Positions 1 to 6,727 of a stretch of DNA of 9,179 nucleotides are shown here, piece after piece. Source of the stretch: Geosporobacter sp040797825 (lineage in GTDB: Bacteria > Bacillota > Clostridia > Peptostreptococcales > Thermotaleaceae). How positions within the stretch are numbered: position 1 is the stretch's first letter; each line of letters begins with the position of its first letter. Both the position numbers and the translations under genes were made by a program. The notes below the pieces were generated by a model, which was not told where the DNA came from, ran no database searches, and saw only the letters and a list, made by a program, of their open reading frames with translations. The stretch lies in the NCBI GenBank assembly GCA_040797825.1, contig JBFNEZ010000153.1, positions 1-9,179 on the forward strand. The letters run 5' to 3'.

Positions 1-14
1 TTTTTATTATTTTG

Positions 15-389
15 CTACATCATTGCAAAAGCCCTACAGTCTCTTGCACAATGGAGGCATACCTGGGCGCAGTGTTGAGATTCTGGGTCTGGAAATTTGG
101 CACATTCTACGGCACATAGCTCACAGATACAGGCACATAAACCAGCTGTTATTTTAGCAGAACAACTAGTTCGTGCAATGTATTTTGCAGTGATTCCACA
201 CATATCTGCACAATCCCTCAAGAGCTGAAGCTGAACTACCCGATATTGTACATCGTAGCGATATTTCATATACATGGTCATGTGTTCGCACATCACTTCA
301 CAGTTTTGAAGGGAGGCCAAAACCTGCTGCGTAGATGGAAGTGTTTTGGGAGGGTCCAACGGTATATTTTCTACAGGATGACTAGACAT
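15..389 (-). CDS. Four-helix-bundle copper-binding protein (Csp/DUF326 type), cytosolic
   Basis: This 124-residue protein has 14 cysteines (residues 30, 34, 60, 64, 76, 85, 87, 89, 92, 96, 107, 111, 114, 118), mostly at i/i+3/i+4 spacing so that they would line the inside of a helical bundle. The clearest motifs are CxCxxCxxxC at 87-96 and CxxxCxxCxxxC at 107-118; His37 follows the first pair. This is the pattern of the Csp copper-storage family, in which Cys thiolates bind many Cu(I) ions in the core. No signal peptide or membrane segment is visible, so it would act in the cytosol, like Csp3. The ATG (389-387) follows AAAGGGG (403-397) at a 7-base gap, which supports the start. It is transcribed away from the mgl-gal genes and has no obvious link to sugar use. 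A related Cys-rich protein binding another metal remains possible. The family call is confident; the copper role is inferred. Confidence 0.82.
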   Translation of the reverse strand: MSSHPVENIPLDPPKTLPSTQQVLASLQNCEVMCEHMTMYMKYRYDVQYRVVQLQLLRDCADMCGITAKYIARTSCSAKITAGLCACICELCAVECAKFPDPESQHCAQVCLHCARDCRAFAMM

Positions 390-444
390 AAAAAAACCCC
401 TTTCTATGGAAAATTAAATCTCTGTTATCACTATATTCAGAAGT

Positions 445-472
445 ATTTTAGAGTGTGTAAGATACAGGACAA
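445..472 (-). promoter_or_regulatory. Candidate promoter of the copper-binding protein gene
   Basis: Read on the minus strand, TTGTCC (472-467) is followed after 16 bases by TAAAAT (450-445). That is 4/6 and 5/6 agreement with the sigma-A hexamers. Transcription would start near 438 and give a leader of about 50 bases before the ATG at 389. In DNA this AT-rich such matches arise often by chance, so the call is tentative. A second -10-like word, TATAGT (435-430), lacks a good -35. Confidence 0.3.
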
Positions 473-483
473 TAAAATTCTTT

Positions 484-500
484 AATTTTTACTAAAATTT
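484..500 (+). repeat. 17-base direct repeat, copy 1
   Basis: AATTTTTACTAAAATTT here is repeated at 731-747 with a single C-to-G difference. The core TTTTA-CT-AAAA is itself nearly palindromic. A second partial copy of its first ten bases follows directly (496-505). Low-complexity AT DNA makes chance similarity possible. Confidence 0.4.
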
Positions 501-716
501 TTACTGAAAATTTATAGAAGAACGATAGAAAAACGACTAAGAATTCCATAAAAAGTTAAAAAACAATTTTCATTTTCGACTAATTAATAGTAAAAAATAG
601 AAAAAACCCATGTATTTGGACAATTCTTATAAGTTAAGAGAAAAATAGATGGAGGATTCTATAGAAGATAAAAAAGAAAAATTTAACAATATTTCCTAAA
701 ATATGTAAAAAATATA

Positions 717-745
717 TTGACGTAAAATTAAATTTTTAGTAAAAT
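717..745 (+). promoter_or_regulatory. Sigma-A promoter of the mgl-gal operon
   Basis: TTGACG (717-722) and TAAAAT (740-745) each match the sigma-A consensus at 5 of 6 bases and are separated by exactly 17 bases. The expected transcription start is near 752, which leaves a leader of about 55 bases before mglB. The DNA upstream is A/T-tract rich and could act as an UP element. No other rightward promoter of this quality is visible in the intergenic region. Confidence 0.75.
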
Positions 746-747
746 TT
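731..747 (+). repeat. 17-base direct repeat, copy 2 (overlaps mgl -10)
   Basis: AATTTTTAGTAAAATTT matches copy 1 at 484-500 in 16 of 17 positions. It covers the end of the spacer and the whole -10 hexamer of the mglB promoter. If the repeat is bound by a protein, that protein would compete with RNA polymerase. Confidence 0.4.
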
Positions 748-757
748 AACCAGAAGT

Positions 758-771
758 GGAAAACGATTTCA
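758..771 (+). promoter_or_regulatory. LacI-family operator or cre site downstream of the mgl promoter
   Basis: GGAAAACGATTTCA fits the catabolite-responsive consensus TGWAANCGNTNWCA at every position except the first. It is an imperfect palindrome, GAAA/TTTC around a central CG, the hallmark of operators bound by LacI-family regulators. It lies at about +7 to +20 from the predicted start, where a bound repressor would block initiation or act as a roadblock. It could be bound by CcpA (catabolite repression), by a GalR-like galactose repressor, or by both; the sequence alone does not decide. Confidence 0.6.
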
Positions 772-790
772 AAATTATATGGAAATTGTA

Positions 791-798
791 AAAGGGGG
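791..798 (+). promoter_or_regulatory. mglB ribosome binding site
   Basis: AAAGGGGG lies 8 bases before the ATG at 807 but only 2 bases before the in-frame ATG at 801. The spacing favours 807, which also gives a conventional lipoprotein signal beginning Met-Lys-Lys. Confidence 0.65.
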
Positions 799-806
799 AA
801 ATGTGT

Positions 807-1850
807 ATGAAAAAAATACTAGCCTTTATGCTAGCATTGACACTGGTATTTACACTAGGGGCTTGTGGATCAAAACCAGCAGAAACACCAGCTGGGGGAA
901 GTGATGCTGGGCTGCCTAAGATAGGCGTAACCATTTACAAATTCGATGACAATTTTATGTCCTTTGTACGTCGTGCCATTGAAACCAGTGCTAAAGATAA
1001 GGCGGATCTTATCCTAAATGACTCCCAAAACAATCAGGCAACGCAGAATGAACAAGTAGATATGATGATTTCCAAGGGGGTTAAGTCCTTGGCAATTAAT
1101 CTAGTAGATCCACAAGCAGCACCTGCAATTATTGAAAAAGCAAAGGCTGCAGACCTTCCTGTAGTGTTTTTCAATAAAGAGCCTGATGCAAGTGCACTGG
1201 CAAGCTATGATAAGACATGGTATATCGGTACTACTTCATCAGAGTCTGGGATAATGCAAGGAAAGGTAGTAGCCGATGCATGGAAAGCCAACCCGGACTG
1301 GGATAAAAACGGAGATGGAAAAATTCAGTATGTATTATTAAAGGGTGAACCAGGTCATCCTGATGCAGAAGCCCGTACAAAATTCGTTATAGAAGAAGTT
1401 AAACATTCGGGTATTGAGGTTGAAGAATTAGAGCTTCAAACAGGTATGTGGGACAGTATAAAAGGAAAAGAACTGGTAGATGCATGGCTGGCAAAACATG
1501 GGGATAAGATTGAATTTGTCATTGCCAACAATGATGCCATGGCTTTGGGTGCTATCTCTTCCCTTAAGGCAAATGGATATTTTGAAAATGATAAGTTTAT
1601 GCCAGTGGTAGGTGTAGATGCTATTCCCGATGCCCTAGAGCAAATTAAAGAGGGATTGATGGTAGGTACTGTACTAAATGACGCTAAAAATCAAGGGCAA
1701 GCCACATTGGATGTAGCTTTAAATGTTGCCAATGGAAAGGATCCTTTAGAAGGAACTTCCTGGAAGCTAGATGATAAAAAAGCTGTACGTGTTCCCTATG
1801 TAGGTATTACCTTGGACAATATTAAAATCGCAGAGGAAGCATATAAATAA
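807..1850 (+). CDS. mglB: Galactose/glucose-binding lipoprotein of the Mgl ABC importer
   Basis: MglB is the extracellular receptor that captures galactose (and glucose) and delivers it to MglA-MglC. From the ATG at 807 it has 347 residues. A lipoprotein signal is visible: Lys2-Lys3, a hydrophobic stretch, and the lipobox Leu-Gly-Ala-Cys with Cys20 as the lipid anchor, as expected for a Gram-positive. The type I periplasmic-binding fold follows. Residues matching the sugar site of the E. coli galactose-binding protein are in place: Asp48/Asn49, His184, Asp186, Arg190, Trp215, Asn241/Asn242, Asp271 and Asn291. The calcium loop DxNxDGxxQ is at 166-174. Residues 180-190 (GEPGHPDAEAR) match the E. 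coli protein almost exactly. An alternative in-frame ATG at 801 would add two residues but is too close to the ribosome binding site. A strong promoter and operator lie upstream and a terminator hairpin follows, so it is probably made in excess of its partners. Confidence 0.93.
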   Translation: MKKILAFMLALTLVFTLGACGSKPAETPAGGSDAGLPKIGVTIYKFDDNFMSFVRRAIETSAKDKADLILNDSQNNQATQNEQVDMMISKGVKSLAINLVDPQAAPAIIEKAKAADLPVVFFNKEPDASALASYDKTWYIGTTSSESGIMQGKVVADAWKANPDWDKNGDGKIQYVLLKGEPGHPDAEARTKFVIEEVKHSGIEVEELELQTGMWDSIKGKELVDAWLAKHGDKIEFVIANNDAMALGAISSLKANGYFENDKFMPVVGVDAIPDALEQIKEGLMVGTVLNDAKNQGQATLDVALNVANGKDPLEGTSWKLDDKKAVRVPYVGITLDNIKIAEEAYK

Positions 1851-1866
1851 ATCTAAAAATTTCAAT

Positions 1867-1898
1867 AAAGACAAGGATGCAGCTGCATCCTTGTTTTT
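1867..1898 (+). terminator. Intrinsic terminator between mglB and mglA
   Basis: A perfect 24-base palindrome (half-site ACAAGGATGCAG, 1871-1894) is followed at once by a run of T. As RNA it gives a stem of at least 10 pairs with an AGCU loop, and the flanking A and T runs can extend the stem. It begins 20 bases after the mglB stop. Because no good promoter lies between it and mglA, it probably acts as a partial terminator, or protects the mglB mRNA 3' end, so that mglB transcript exceeds downstream transcript. Confidence 0.85.
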
Positions 1899-1916
1899 CA
1901 GATATAGATATAGAGC

Positions 1917-1924
1917 GAGGTGAT
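1917..1924 (+). promoter_or_regulatory. mglA ribosome binding site
   Basis: GAGGTGAT matches the 16S anti-Shine-Dalgarno complement over eight bases and lies 4 bases before the ATG at 1929. A longer reading from GTG at 1920 would start inside this site, so the ATG at 1929 is preferred. Confidence 0.7.
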
Positions 1925-1928
1925 ACCT

Positions 1929-3449
1929 ATGGCTAAGGCAGATATCAATAATAGTGAAGACTATCTGCTGGAAATGATTAATATTTCTAAAGAATTCCCT
2001 GGAGTGAAGGCTCTAGACGCTGTACAGCTAAAGGTTAGGAAGGGCAGCGTACATGCATTAATGGGAGAAAATGGTGCAGGTAAATCTACACTAATGAAAT
2101 GTTTGTTTGGGATCTATTATGCAGATGAGGGAGAAATCTATCTGGAAGGAAAGCGTGTAAACTTTACTTCTGCAAAAGAAGCCCTTGATAATGGGGTATC
2201 CATGGTACATCAGGAATTAAATCAAGTGCGGCAACGGAATATTATGGATAATATCTGGTTGGGTCGTTATCCTCAAAAAGGAATATTCGTTGATGAGGAA
2301 AAGATGTATTTAAGTACCAAGAAAATATTTGAGGAATTAGATATTCACCTAGATCCTCGGGAAAAGGTTGAAAGGCTATCGGTATCTGAGATGCAGATGG
2401 TAGAAATTGCAAAGGCTGTTTCCTATCACTCTAAAATAATTGTGATGGATGAACCTACTTCTTCTCTAACAGAAAAAGAAGTAAATCATTTATTTAAAAT
2501 CATCAATGGTTTAAAAGGAAAAGGTGTAGGAATTATCTATATTTCGCATAAAATGGAAGAAATTCTCCAGATATCTGATGAAGTCACTGTAATGCGAGAT
2601 GGTAAATGGATTGCTACAAAAGCTGCCAAGGAACTGACTACAGATATGATTATTAATCTAATGGTTGGCCGAGACTTGACCCATCGGTTTCCAGAAAAGA
2701 ATAATCAACCTGGAGAAACCATTTTGAAGGTGGAGAATTTGACAGCAGCCTACGAACCCTCTATTGAAAATATTTCTTTTGAATTGAGGAAGGGAGAAAT
2801 CCTTGGAATTGCAGGTTTAGTGGGAGCAAAACGGACAGATCTTCTTGAATCTCTGTTTGGTATCAGGCATATTCAATCGGGAAAAATTTATTTGCACGGA
2901 AAAGAAATCAGAAATGATTCCCCTCAAACAGCCATTAAAAATGGATTTGCATTGGTAACCGAAGAACGACGTACTACTGGTATTTTTGGGATGCTTGATA
3001 TAAACTTGAATGCCATTGTTGCCAATCTAGGCACTTATTCTAACCAATTTGGCTTTGTTCATGAGGAGACTTGTGAAGCAGATACCCAGTGGGTGATTAA
3101 CAGTATGAGCGTGAAAACACCATCTCAAAAAACCATTATCAGTTCTCTTTCTGGGGGAAACCAACAAAAAGTAATTATTGGTAGATGGCTGCTGACACAG
3201 CCGGAAATTCTTATGTTAGATGAACCGACACGAGGCATTGATGTAGGTGCCAAGTATGAAATCTACCAACTTATGATCGAATTGGCAAGAAAGGAAAAAG
3301 GAATCATTATGGTCTCTTCTGAGATGTCGGAACTATTAGGCATTACCGATAGAATTCTTGTAATGAGTAATGGACGGCTTGCAGGCATAGTTGAAACAAA
3401 GAACGGCACACAAGAGGAAATTTTGCGCCTATCAGCCAAGTTTTTATAG
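1929..3449 (+). CDS. mglA: Galactose/methyl-galactoside ABC importer, double ATP-binding subunit
   Basis: MglA powers sugar import on the cytoplasmic face of the MglC permease. The 506-residue length is usual for carbohydrate-uptake ATPases with two fused nucleotide-binding domains. Domain 1 has Walker A GENGAGKS (46-53), a signature-like segment SVSEMQ and Walker B with MDEPT (173-177). Domain 2 has a changed Walker A, GAKRTD (299-304), lacking the usual GK[ST]. It keeps a full LSGGNQQ signature (407-413) and Walker B LDEPT (430-434). The altered second P-loop is characteristic of MglA/RbsA-type ATPases and not a sign of decay. The substrate is assigned from the adjacent MglB and the gal genes. 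The gap to mglC is 21 bases. Confidence 0.93.
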   Translation: MAKADINNSEDYLLEMINISKEFPGVKALDAVQLKVRKGSVHALMGENGAGKSTLMKCLFGIYYADEGEIYLEGKRVNFTSAKEALDNGVSMVHQELNQVRQRNIMDNIWLGRYPQKGIFVDEEKMYLSTKKIFEELDIHLDPREKVERLSVSEMQMVEIAKAVSYHSKIIVMDEPTSSLTEKEVNHLFKIINGLKGKGVGIIYISHKMEEILQISDEVTVMRDGKWIATKAAKELTTDMIINLMVGRDLTHRFPEKNNQPGETILKVENLTAAYEPSIENISFELRKGEILGIAGLVGAKRTDLLESLFGIRHIQSGKIYLHGKEIRNDSPQTAIKNGFALVTEERRTTGIFGMLDINLNAIVANLGTYSNQFGFVHEETCEADTQWVINSMSVKTPSQKTIISSLSGGNQQKVIIGRWLLTQPEILMLDEPTRGIDVGAKYEIYQLMIELARKEKGIIMVSSEMSELLGITDRILVMSNGRLAGIVETKNGTQEEILRLSAKFL

Positions 3450-3470
3450 GATAAGGAGAGTGATGAGGAA

Positions 3471-4496
3471 ATGAATCCAGTGAGAAGATTGAATAAAAAC
3501 GATGTGGGCACTTGGATGATGAATAATGCCATATTTATTGTTCTGATTGTTTTGCTGCTTGTGATCATCACCATTTCTCCCGATTTTGTTACCATAAATA
3601 ACTTTCGAAATATTTTAACACAGGCATCAACCCGCAGTATTATTGCTTTGGGGGTTGGCGGAATCATTATACTGCAAGGAACAGATCTTTCTGCAGGACG
3701 TATCGTCGGTTTATCAGCGGTTATCTCTGCTTCCTTATTGCAGGCACCTACCTATGCTTACCGCATGTATCCTGATTTACCTGCTCTACCAATTATTCTG
3801 CCCATTGTGTTGGCAGCAGTAGTGGCTGCTATTTTCGGTTTGATCAACGGATTTGTTATTGCTAAACTCAATGTGACACCTTTTATTACTACATTAGGTA
3901 CTCAGATTATTATTTATGGTGTAACCTCTATTTATTTTGATAGACCGCCCTATGGTGCACAGCCAATTGGTGGCCTAGATCCGAGATATATGCGATTTGC
4001 TCAGGGGAATATCAATCTAGGAGGTTTTAAATTGCCATATCTTGTAATTTATGCTACCATAGTAACAGTTTTGATATGGATTTTATGGAATAAAACACGA
4101 TTTGGCAAAAATATTTATGCAGTTGGCGGAAATCCAGAAGCGGCAGTGGTTTCTGGTGTAAGCAAAATGAAAACCATATTGATTGTATTTACCTTAGCTG
4201 GTTTTTTGTATGGCTTTGCAGGAGCACTGGAAGCAGCCCGTGTAGGCAGTGCTACCAACAATACAGGGAATATGTATGAGTTAGATGCCATTGCAGCTTG
4301 TGTAGTAGGGGGCGTTTCCTTTAGTGGTGGTATCGGTACAGTTTCTGGTGTTGTTACAGGGGTGTTAATTTTCCAGGTAATTAACTATGGTCTAGCATTC
4401 ATTGGTGTAAATCCCTATTTGCAATATATTATAAAGGGTTTAATTATTGTTACAGCTGTGGCTATTGATACCCGCAAGTATATAAAGAAAAAATAA
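3471..4496 (+). CDS. mglC: Galactose/methyl-galactoside ABC importer, permease subunit
   Basis: MglC forms the membrane channel of the importer. The 341-residue protein is very hydrophobic, with roughly eight to ten membrane spans; clear ones lie near 20-36, 107-131, 188-206, 233-253, 290-310 and 317-331. The segment GTDLSAGR (70-77) and the cytoplasmic loop GKNIYAVGGNPEAA (212-225) are hallmarks of the branched-chain/ribose/galactose permease family (BPD_transp_2); the loop is the likely contact with MglA. The C-terminus is a short basic tail. The start is supported by AAGGAG at 3453-3458 (12 bases away) and GAGGAA directly before the ATG. A GTG at 3480 is a possible alternative with about 10-base spacing from GAGGAA. 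There is no terminator after the gene, and galK begins 40 bases on. Confidence 0.92.
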   Translation: MNPVRRLNKNDVGTWMMNNAIFIVLIVLLLVIITISPDFVTINNFRNILTQASTRSIIALGVGGIIILQGTDLSAGRIVGLSAVISASLLQAPTYAYRMYPDLPALPIILPIVLAAVVAAIFGLINGFVIAKLNVTPFITTLGTQIIIYGVTSIYFDRPPYGAQPIGGLDPRYMRFAQGNINLGGFKLPYLVIYATIVTVLIWILWNKTRFGKNIYAVGGNPEAAVVSGVSKMKTILIVFTLAGFLYGFAGALEAARVGSATNNTGNMYELDAIAACVVGGVSFSGGIGTVSGVVTGVLIFQVINYGLAFIGVNPYLQYIIKGLIIVTAVAIDTRKYIKKK

Positions 4497-4536
4497 GTAA
4501 TGCTAGGCGTATACAGAAATACATGGAGGGATTTCA

Positions 4537-5700
4537 ATGAATATGAATCATTTGTTAGATCAATTTGCAGAAATATTTCAGCCTGAAGGGAAAATTCATA
4601 CTTGTTTTGCACCAGGTCGTGTAAATTTAATTGGTGAACACACAGACTACAATGGAGGCCATGTTTTTCCCTGTGCACTCAGCTTCGGCACCTATGGAAT
4701 TGCTTCTAAAAGGGAGGACAAAAAGCTTCGATTCTACTCAGAAAATTTTAAACACCTAGGAATTATTGAAACGGATATAGAAAATATAGTTTATGATACA
4801 AATCATAACTGGGCAAATTATCCCAAGGGCATCATAAAAACCTTCCAGGAAGCTGGGTATAAAATTGATGAAGGCTTAGAATTGTTTTTTTATGGAAATA
4901 TACCCAATGGGGCAGGCCTATCTTCCAGTGCATCGATTGAATTGGTTACAAGTATAATTTTAAGCGTGATTTTTGAGCTAGAAATAGATAAAATAGAAAT
5001 GATAAAGCTCAGTCAAAAATCAGAAAATGAGTTCAATGGTGTCAACTGTGGCATTATGGATCAATTTGCCTGTGGCATGGGGAAAAAAGATCATGCTATT
5101 TTATTAGATACCCACACCTTATACTATGAATATGTGCCTCTCAAGCTACAAGGGATTTCTATTGTAATTGCAAATACAAACAAAAGAAGAGATTTGGCAG
5201 TATCTAAGTACAATGAGCGTCGAAATGAATGTGAGCGGGCTTTAAGAGCGCTGCAGCAGGAACTAGAGATTGTATCTCTAGGAGATTTGACAGAGTATAT
5301 ATTTGAACAAAATCAATATCTGATAAAAGATGAAATAGAAAGAAAAAGAGCCAAACATGCAATTTATGAAAACCAGCGCACGATTAAAGCAGTAAAAGCT
5401 TTATCCCATGGACATATTTTGCGTTTTGGAGAATTAATGAATGAATCCCATGTATCGTTGAGAGATGATTATGAAGTAACAGGGGTGGAATTGGATACAT
5501 TGGTGTCAGCTGCTTGGAGAAATGGTGCCATTGGAGCCAGGATGACTGGAGCGGGTTTTGGTGGCTGCACAGTAAGTCTGGTTCATGAGAAAGATCTGGA
5601 TACTTTTATTCAAAGAGTAGGAAAGGAATATGCAGATAAAATTGGATATCCAGCTGCTTTTTATGTAGCTTCTACCGATGATGGAGCAAGAGAAATTTAA
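4537..5700 (+). CDS. galK: Galactokinase
   Basis: GalK phosphorylates alpha-D-galactose with ATP to galactose-1-phosphate, the first committed Leloir step, in the cytosol. At 387 residues it has the normal length for this GHMP kinase. The galactokinase signature GRVNLIGEHTDY is at 27-38. The ATP-binding GHMP motif GAGLSSSAS is at 125-133. Asp175 in the segment MDQF matches the usual catalytic aspartate. The C-terminal glycine-rich motif GARMTGAGFGGC is at 333-344. Arg28, Glu34, His35 and Asp37, typical of substrate-binding positions, are kept. The ATG at 4537 follows GGAGGG (4525-4530) at a 6-base gap. It lies between mglC and galE, each a short gap away, and is likely co-transcribed with them. 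Confidence 0.97.
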   Translation: MNMNHLLDQFAEIFQPEGKIHTCFAPGRVNLIGEHTDYNGGHVFPCALSFGTYGIASKREDKKLRFYSENFKHLGIIETDIENIVYDTNHNWANYPKGIIKTFQEAGYKIDEGLELFFYGNIPNGAGLSSSASIELVTSIILSVIFELEIDKIEMIKLSQKSENEFNGVNCGIMDQFACGMGKKDHAILLDTHTLYYEYVPLKLQGISIVIANTNKRRDLAVSKYNERRNECERALRALQQELEIVSLGDLTEYIFEQNQYLIKDEIERKRAKHAIYENQRTIKAVKALSHGHILRFGELMNESHVSLRDDYEVTGVELDTLVSAAWRNGAIGARMTGAGFGGCTVSLVHEKDLDTFIQRVGKEYADKIGYPAAFYVASTDDGAREI

Positions 5701-5723
5701 TTCTATATATAGGAGGATATTGT

Positions 5724-6713
5724 ATGGCCGTTTTGGTATGTGGTGGAGCAGGATATATTGGCTCCCATTGTGTCTATGCATTACTGGATAAGAAAGAAGA
5801 TGTGATTGTTGTTGATAATTTGCAAACTGGGCATTTGGATGCTATTTGCAAAGATGCCAAATTTTATCAAGGGGATATTCGAGATAGGGAGTTTTTAGAT
5901 AGAATATTTAGAGAAAATGAAATTGATGCTGTTATACATTTTGCTGCCAGCTCATTGGTCGGGGTCAGTATGCAGGAGCCCTTAGCCTATTATGATAACA
6001 ATGTCTATGGTACCTTGGTTTTATTAGAGGTGATGCATCAACACCATGTAAAAAAGATAGTTTTCTCATCTACTGCTGCCACTTATGGAGAGCCAGAAAA
6101 TATTCCTATCTTAGAAACTGATAAAACAAATCCAGCAAATCCCTATGGAGAAACAAAACTAACTGTGGAGAGAATGCTGAGATGGGCAGACCATGCCTAT
6201 GGACTAAAGCATATTGTATTAAGATATTTTAATGTGGCGGGTGCCCATGACAGCGGCTTAATTGGTGAAGATCATTATCCCGAAACCCACCTGATTCCCT
6301 TAATATTACAAGTGCCATTAAGGCAAAGAGAACATATTACCATCTATGGTGAGGATTATGAGACCCATGATGGGACCTGCATTCGTGATTATATCCATGT
6401 AATGGATTTAGCGGATGCTCATATATTGGGCTTAGATAAACTGAGACAGGGATCAGAAAGTGTTGTTTACAATTTAGGCAATGGTGAAGGTTTTTCTGTC
6501 AAAGAAATGATAGAGGCAGCCAGAAAGGTAACAGGACATCCTATTCCAGCTTTGATAGGAGAAAGAAGGGCTGGAGATCCTTCTAAACTGATCGCATCCA
6601 GTGCAAAGGCTCAAAGAGAGTTAGGGTGGAGTCCTAAATATAAGGAGATTGAAGAAATTATTGCATCAGCTTGGAAATGGCATAAAAAGCATCCTCAAGG
6701 ATTTGAGAAATAA
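5724..6713 (+). CDS. galE: UDP-glucose 4-epimerase
   Basis: GalE interconverts UDP-galactose and UDP-glucose with tightly bound NAD, regenerating the UDP-glucose used by GalT and supplying UDP-galactose for cell-surface glycans. The 329-residue protein is an extended short-chain dehydrogenase. The NAD-binding motif GGAGYIG is at 7-13, and Asp31-Asn32 ends the second strand to hold the adenosine ribose. The catalytic pair Tyr141-x3-Lys145 lies in PYGETK. The active-site Ser/Thr is probably Thr117 in SSTAATYG (115-122), where E. coli has Ser124; threonine is an accepted variant. AGGAGG (5711-5716) precedes the ATG by 7 bases. The gene lies 23 bases after galK and ends 14 bases before the preferred galT start. 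Confidence 0.96.
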   Translation: MAVLVCGGAGYIGSHCVYALLDKKEDVIVVDNLQTGHLDAICKDAKFYQGDIRDREFLDRIFRENEIDAVIHFAASSLVGVSMQEPLAYYDNNVYGTLVLLEVMHQHHVKKIVFSSTAATYGEPENIPILETDKTNPANPYGETKLTVERMLRWADHAYGLKHIVLRYFNVAGAHDSGLIGEDHYPETHLIPLILQVPLRQREHITIYGEDYETHDGTCIRDYIHVMDLADAHILGLDKLRQGSESVVYNLGNGEGFSVKEMIEAARKVTGHPIPALIGERRAGDPSKLIASSAKAQRELGWSPKYKEIEEIIASAWKWHKKHPQGFEK

Positions 6714-6722
6714 GGGAGTGAT
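6712..6722 (+). promoter_or_regulatory. galT ribosome binding site, overlapping the galE stop
   Basis: AAGGGAGTGAT starts within the galE stop codon TAA. Its GGGAG core ends 9 bases before GTG 6728 but only 3 bases before TTG 6722, which favours the GTG start. Close packing against the galE stop suggests translational coupling. Confidence 0.55.
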
Positions 6723-6727
6723 TGGCT

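Larger units (their letters stand above)
390..806. other. AT-rich divergent intergenic region
   Basis: About 417 bases separate the divergent copper-protein and mglB genes. The middle part, roughly 480-750, is extremely AT-rich with long A and T tracts and few CG dinucleotides, and it holds no convincing ORF or RNA gene. The only supported elements are the weak leftward promoter, the strong rightward promoter, the operator beside it and the mglB ribosome binding site. A 17-base word occurs twice with one difference (484-500 and 731-747). The A-tracts upstream of the -35 may act as UP-element or curved DNA, which is inference. Confidence 0.6.

Noticed and set aside
246..485. 79-codon plus-strand open frame
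   Set aside because: It lies mostly antisense to the Cys-rich copper-protein gene, whose composition and ribosome binding site are convincing. The frame has no good Shine-Dalgarno site and no recognisable motif.
628..633. TATAAG as a second -10 element upstream of mglB
   Set aside because: No -35-like hexamer lies 16-18 bases upstream; TTGGAC is far too close.
649..699. 16-residue open frame starting ATG-GAG-GAT in the intergenic region
   Set aside because: It is very short, Lys/Glu-rich from A-rich DNA, and has no convincing ribosome binding site before the ATG.
819..834. Inverted repeat CTAGC/GCTAG in the mglB signal-peptide coding region
   Set aside because: The five-pair stem with a six-base loop is weak and explained by the codons of a hydrophobic signal.
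1812..1847. TTGGAC with TATAAA at the end of mglB as an internal promoter for mglA
   Set aside because: The spacer would be 24 bases, far from the 16-18 that sigma-A needs.
2820..2840. Possible inactivating change in the second Walker A of MglA
   Set aside because: GAKRTD in place of a normal P-loop is standard in MglA/RbsA-type double ATPases and the other motifs are intact, so it is not a defect.
3263..3667. 134-codon minus-strand open frame
   Set aside because: It is antisense across the end of mglA and start of mglC, both clear members of known families.
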